Part shown: piece by piece, positions 61,942 through 64,000 of the stretch
Position numbering within the stretch: the first letter of the stretch is position 1
Layout of the letters: each line of letters opens with the position of its first letter
NCBI RefSeq assembly: GCF_024171765.1
Contig: NZ_JAMTCI010000005.1
Location: forward strand, 62,001 to 126,000
Source of the DNA: Williamsia deligens
Lineage (GTDB): Bacteria; Actinomycetota; Actinomycetes; Mycobacteriales; Mycobacteriaceae
Length of the DNA: 64,000 nt
Reading direction: 5' to 3'
Notes under the pieces: generated by a model
Seen by the model: the letters and a program-made list of their open reading frames with translations, nothing else
Databases searched by the model: none
Told to the model about the DNA's origin: nothing
Translations under genes and position numbers: made by a program

Positions 61942-63231
61942 ATGCGAATCGCGTTGTCGTTCTACGGCAGCCGGGGGGATGTGCAGCCCGGGGCATGCCT
62001 GGGACTCGAACTCTCCCGGCGTGGCCACGATGTCACGATGCTCGTGCCGCCCAACTACGTCGACTTCGTCACCGGGCTCGGCCTGCGGGGTGTCGGTGTC
62101 GGTGCGGACAGCGAGTCCTACTGGGACAGTGACCGCGGGCGCGCGACGCTCGCCACGGGCAACCCGATCACGAAGGTCCGTCTCGCCGCCGCCCAGGTGC
62201 GCGAGGGCTTCGCCCGCTTCGACGCGGACCTCGCCGCCGCGGTGGCCGCTCTCGCCGACGACGGCGGGATCGAGTCGATCGTCAGTGGCCCACTGGGGCA
62301 GGAGCGGTGCCTCGCGCTCGCCGAGCGGCACGGGGCGCGCCTGGCCACGATGCGGTTCTGTGCGATGAGCGAGAACGGCGTCATCTGTGCGGTTCCCACG
62401 CACCGACAGCTCCCCGCCACGGTGGATCGGCTCAGCTGGCGCGCGGCGGACCGGCTCACCTGGGCGGCATCGCGGGGATCGGAGAACCGGTTCCGGGCGT
62501 CCCTGGGTCTCCCGGCGGCCGTCGACCCGCTCCCGACACGCCTCGCTGCCCGCGGCGTCGTCCAGATCCAGGCCTACGACGGCGCGCTGTTCCCTGGCCT
62601 CGCCGACGAGTGGGGTCCGACACGACCCGTCGTCGGCTTCCTCGACCTCCCGGACGGCACTCGGTCTGCGGTGGGCGACGGCCTGCCTGCGGGGCTCGGA
62701 TCATGGTTCGACGCCGGTCCGCCCCCGGTGTTCGTCTCGTTCGGCAACGCCCCCGTCCGCGACAGGGCAGCGATGGCGGCGACGGTCGCCGAGGGCACGC
62801 GCAGGGCGGGCGTGCGCGCGTTGGTGGCCGGACTGACGGACCACCAGGGACCGGATCCGCTGCGCGCCCACGTGTTCCACGCCCGACGGCTCGACCACGC
62901 GGCGGTCCTTCCGCGGTGCATCGCGGCCGTCCACCACGGTGGCGCCGGGACCACGGCGGCCACCCTGCGCGCCGGACTGCCTGTCCTCGTGTGTGCCGCC
63001 GGGGCCGATCAGATGCACTGGGGCGCGCAGGTGCGACGCCTGGGTCTCGGGACGTCGACACGGCTGGCACGACTCGACGCGACATCGCTCACCGCAGCAC
63101 TCGACGTCCTGCGGGATCCGTCGACCCGGGAGCGGGTCGCGCGGCTGTCGGCCACACTCGTCGGCCCCGCCGATGCTGTCGCGGCGGCGGCCGATGCAAC
63201 AGAGACGGCGCCCACCGCTGTGAAGCGGTGA
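61942..63231 (+). CDS. GT1/UGT-like glycosyltransferase
   Basis: 429 residues, GT-B fold. N-terminal acceptor domain starting MRIALSFYGSRGDVQPG and RRGHDVTMLVPPNYVDF. C-terminal donor site with PPVFVSFGNAPV and VHHGGAGTTAATLRAGLPVLV (His331/His332). This resembles Rv1524/Rv1526c-type transferases that glycosylate lipids or secondary metabolites. It is next to a mycolate-modification gene, so a cell-envelope glycolipid acceptor is plausible. The stop lies inside a terminator hairpin. Confidence 0.9.
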   Translation: MRIALSFYGSRGDVQPGACLGLELSRRGHDVTMLVPPNYVDFVTGLGLRGVGVGADSESYWDSDRGRATLATGNPITKVRLAAAQVREGFARFDADLAAAVAALADDGGIESIVSGPLGQERCLALAERHGARLATMRFCAMSENGVICAVPTHRQLPATVDRLSWRAADRLTWAASRGSENRFRASLGLPAAVDPLPTRLAARGVVQIQAYDGALFPGLADEWGPTRPVVGFLDLPDGTRSAVGDGLPAGLGSWFDAGPPPVFVSFGNAPVRDRAAMAATVAEGTRRAGVRALVAGLTDHQGPDPLRAHVFHARRLDHAAVLPRCIAAVHHGGAGTTAATLRAGLPVLVCAAGADQMHWGAQVRRLGLGTSTRLARLDATSLTAALDVLRDPSTRERVARLSATLVGPADAVAAAADATETAPTAVKR

Positions 63232-63239
63232 GCGCCGTC
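63204..63239. terminator. Hairpin over the glycosyltransferase stop codon
   Basis: GACGGCGC-C-CACCGCT (63204-63219), GTGA loop, AGCGGTG-A-GCGCCGTC (63224-63239): 15 of 16 pairs. It includes the TGA at 63229-63231 and lies between convergent genes. Confidence 0.65.
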
Positions 63240-63259
63240 GTCGGTGTCGTGGGGGTCGA

Positions 63260-64000
63260 TCAGCCCTTGACGCAGGTGAACTGCATGACGTCGATCATGT
63301 CCTTGCGGAACGCCGCAGCGCAGCCGCTCAAGTACTTGATGTAGGTGTTGTAGTTCGCGCGACCACACAGGGCGATCGCCTCGTCACGGTGCTCGCCCAG
63401 CGCCTTGCTCCACGCGTCGAGGGTGCGCGCGTAGTGCAGCTGCAACGGCTGGATCTTCTCGACGGTGAACCCGGCGCCGGTGGCGCCGTCGGTGACCTGC
63501 TTCGGCAGCGGGAGCTGGCCGCCGGGGAAGATCTCGGTGGCGATGAAGCGCAGGAACGCGAAGTCGTCCTTGCCGATCTTGTTGCCGGTCTCGTGGTGAT
63601 GGCTCAGGCCGTACGCGGTGATGGTGTGCAGCAGCATCTTGCCGTCGTCGGGCAGGGCGTCGTACGCGAACTTGAAGAACTGCTCGTAGCGCTCGAAGCG
63701 GAAGTGCTCGAAGGCGCCGATCGACACGATGCGGTCGACCTTGCCGTCGAACTCCTCCCAGCCCTGCAGGCGGATGTCGCCCGAGAGGCCGGTCTCGGCG
63801 GCCTTGTCCTCGACCAGCTTCTTGACGTGGCCGTACTGGTTCTTGCTCAGCGTCAGACCGATCACGTTGACGCCGTACTTCTCCATGGCGCGCAGGGCGG
63901 TGGCGCCCCATCCGCAGCCGACGTCGAGCAGCGTCATGCCGGGCTCGAGGCCCAGCTTGCCCAGCGACAGGTCGATCTTGGCGATCTGCGCCTGGTTGAG
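63260..64000 (-). CDS. Mycolic-acid cyclopropane-synthase family methyltransferase, 5' part outside window
   Basis: 246 residues visible and open to the window edge. SAM motif I LDVGCGWGATALRAMEKYGVNVIGLTLSKNQ is preceded by KIDLSLGKLGLEPGM. Further family motifs: QGWEEFDGKVDRIVSIGAFEHFRFERY, MLLHTITAYG, FIATEIFPGGQLP and a C-terminal RKDMIDVMQFTCVKG. About 40-60 N-terminal residues are missing. Members add cyclopropane, methyl or keto groups to meromycolate chains or other lipids; the exact reaction cannot be assigned. It converges on the glycosyltransferase gene. Confidence 0.93.
   Translation of the reverse strand, partial: LNQAQIAKIDLSLGKLGLEPGMTLLDVGCGWGATALRAMEKYGVNVIGLTLSKNQYGHVKKLVEDKAAETGLSGDIRLQGWEEFDGKVDRIVSIGAFEHFRFERYEQFFKFAYDALPDDGKMLLHTITAYGLSHHHETGNKIGKDDFAFLRFIATEIFPGGQLPLPKQVTDGATGAGFTVEKIQPLQLHYARTLDAWSKALGEHRDEAIALCGRANYNTYIKYLSGCAAAFRKDMIDVMQFTCVKG

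Overview
The window is high-GC actinobacterial chromosome from a mycolic-acid bacterium (order Mycobacteriales). Gordonia or Williamsia is my best guess, but the genus is not proven. The evidence is gene content and order: a single-chain Kgd (E2-E1 2-oxoglutarate enzyme), lpqY-sugABC trehalose recycling, wbbL/rmlD arabinogalactan linker genes, a mycolate cyclopropane-synthase-type methyltransferase, a sigE-rseA-htrA-tatB block and a 13E12-family gene. From memory, two long runs match the M. tuberculosis gene order: one around Rv3264-Rv3277 (positions 1.2-12.9 kb here), the other around Rv1220-Rv1278 with gaps (13.8-61.8 kb). In M. tuberculosis these runs lie far apart; here they meet near 13.0-13.8 kb.

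Layout. 0-7.2 kb: end of a sensor kinase, a GtrA flippase-like protein, purK-purE, a dienelactone hydrolase and two acyl-CoA dehydrogenases (the first is fadE25). 7.2-13.8 kb: cell-wall block with an adenylate-forming-like TIGR03089 protein overlapping an LCP ligase, then rmlD, wbbL, a mannose-1-P guanylyltransferase and an SGNH hydrolase. 13.8-18.1 kb: envelope stress (O-methyltransferase, sigE, anti-sigma rseA, htrA, tatB). 18.1-24.3 kb: mrp, a lytic transglycosylase with a long leader, DUF1003 plus an MgtE-like soluble protein, a CitE-like lyase and a general-stress protein. 24.6-29.1 kb: lpqY-sugA-sugB-sugC. 29.1-36.8 kb: ParB-like plus phosphoesterase pair, SUFU-domain protein, corA, an LpqZ-like lipoprotein, a metallo-hydrolase, a membrane gene that looks split by an amber codon, and LysR/SnoaL. 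36.9-38.8 kb: 13E12 HNH protein and a Pro/Gln-rich membrane protein. 38.9-42.9 kb: mymA-like trio (hydrolase, SDR, Baeyer-Villiger-type monooxygenase) with a divergent TetR. 43-46.9 kb: kgd. 47.1-55.9 kb: a coupled ABC exporter, EcsC and glutathionyl-hydroquinone-reductase operon, facing a PadR-MFS operon, then a TetR. 55.9-61.8 kb: sulfite-oxidase-like molybdoenzyme and sbcD-sbcC. 61.8-64 kb: tRNA-Arg(CCG), a glycosyltransferase and a truncated mycolate methyltransferase.

Regulation visible in the DNA. At least fifteen genes have a -10-like TANNNT 6-8 bases before the start codon and no evident Shine-Dalgarno, which points to widespread leaderless transcripts. GGAAC-N18-GTT (SigE/SigH-type) sites lie before sigE, before rseA and before the general-stress gene. 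Near-perfect palindromes sit in three divergent promoter regions next to TetR, PadR and LysR genes. Several convergent gene pairs end in a hairpin that contains both stop codons. I found no insertion sequence, prophage, CRISPR array or rRNA. The best candidates for under-described biology are the MgtE-like/DUF1003 coupled pair, the overlapping ParB-like/phosphoesterase pair, and the hydroquinone-reductase/EcsC/asymmetric ABC exporter operon with its PadR operator.
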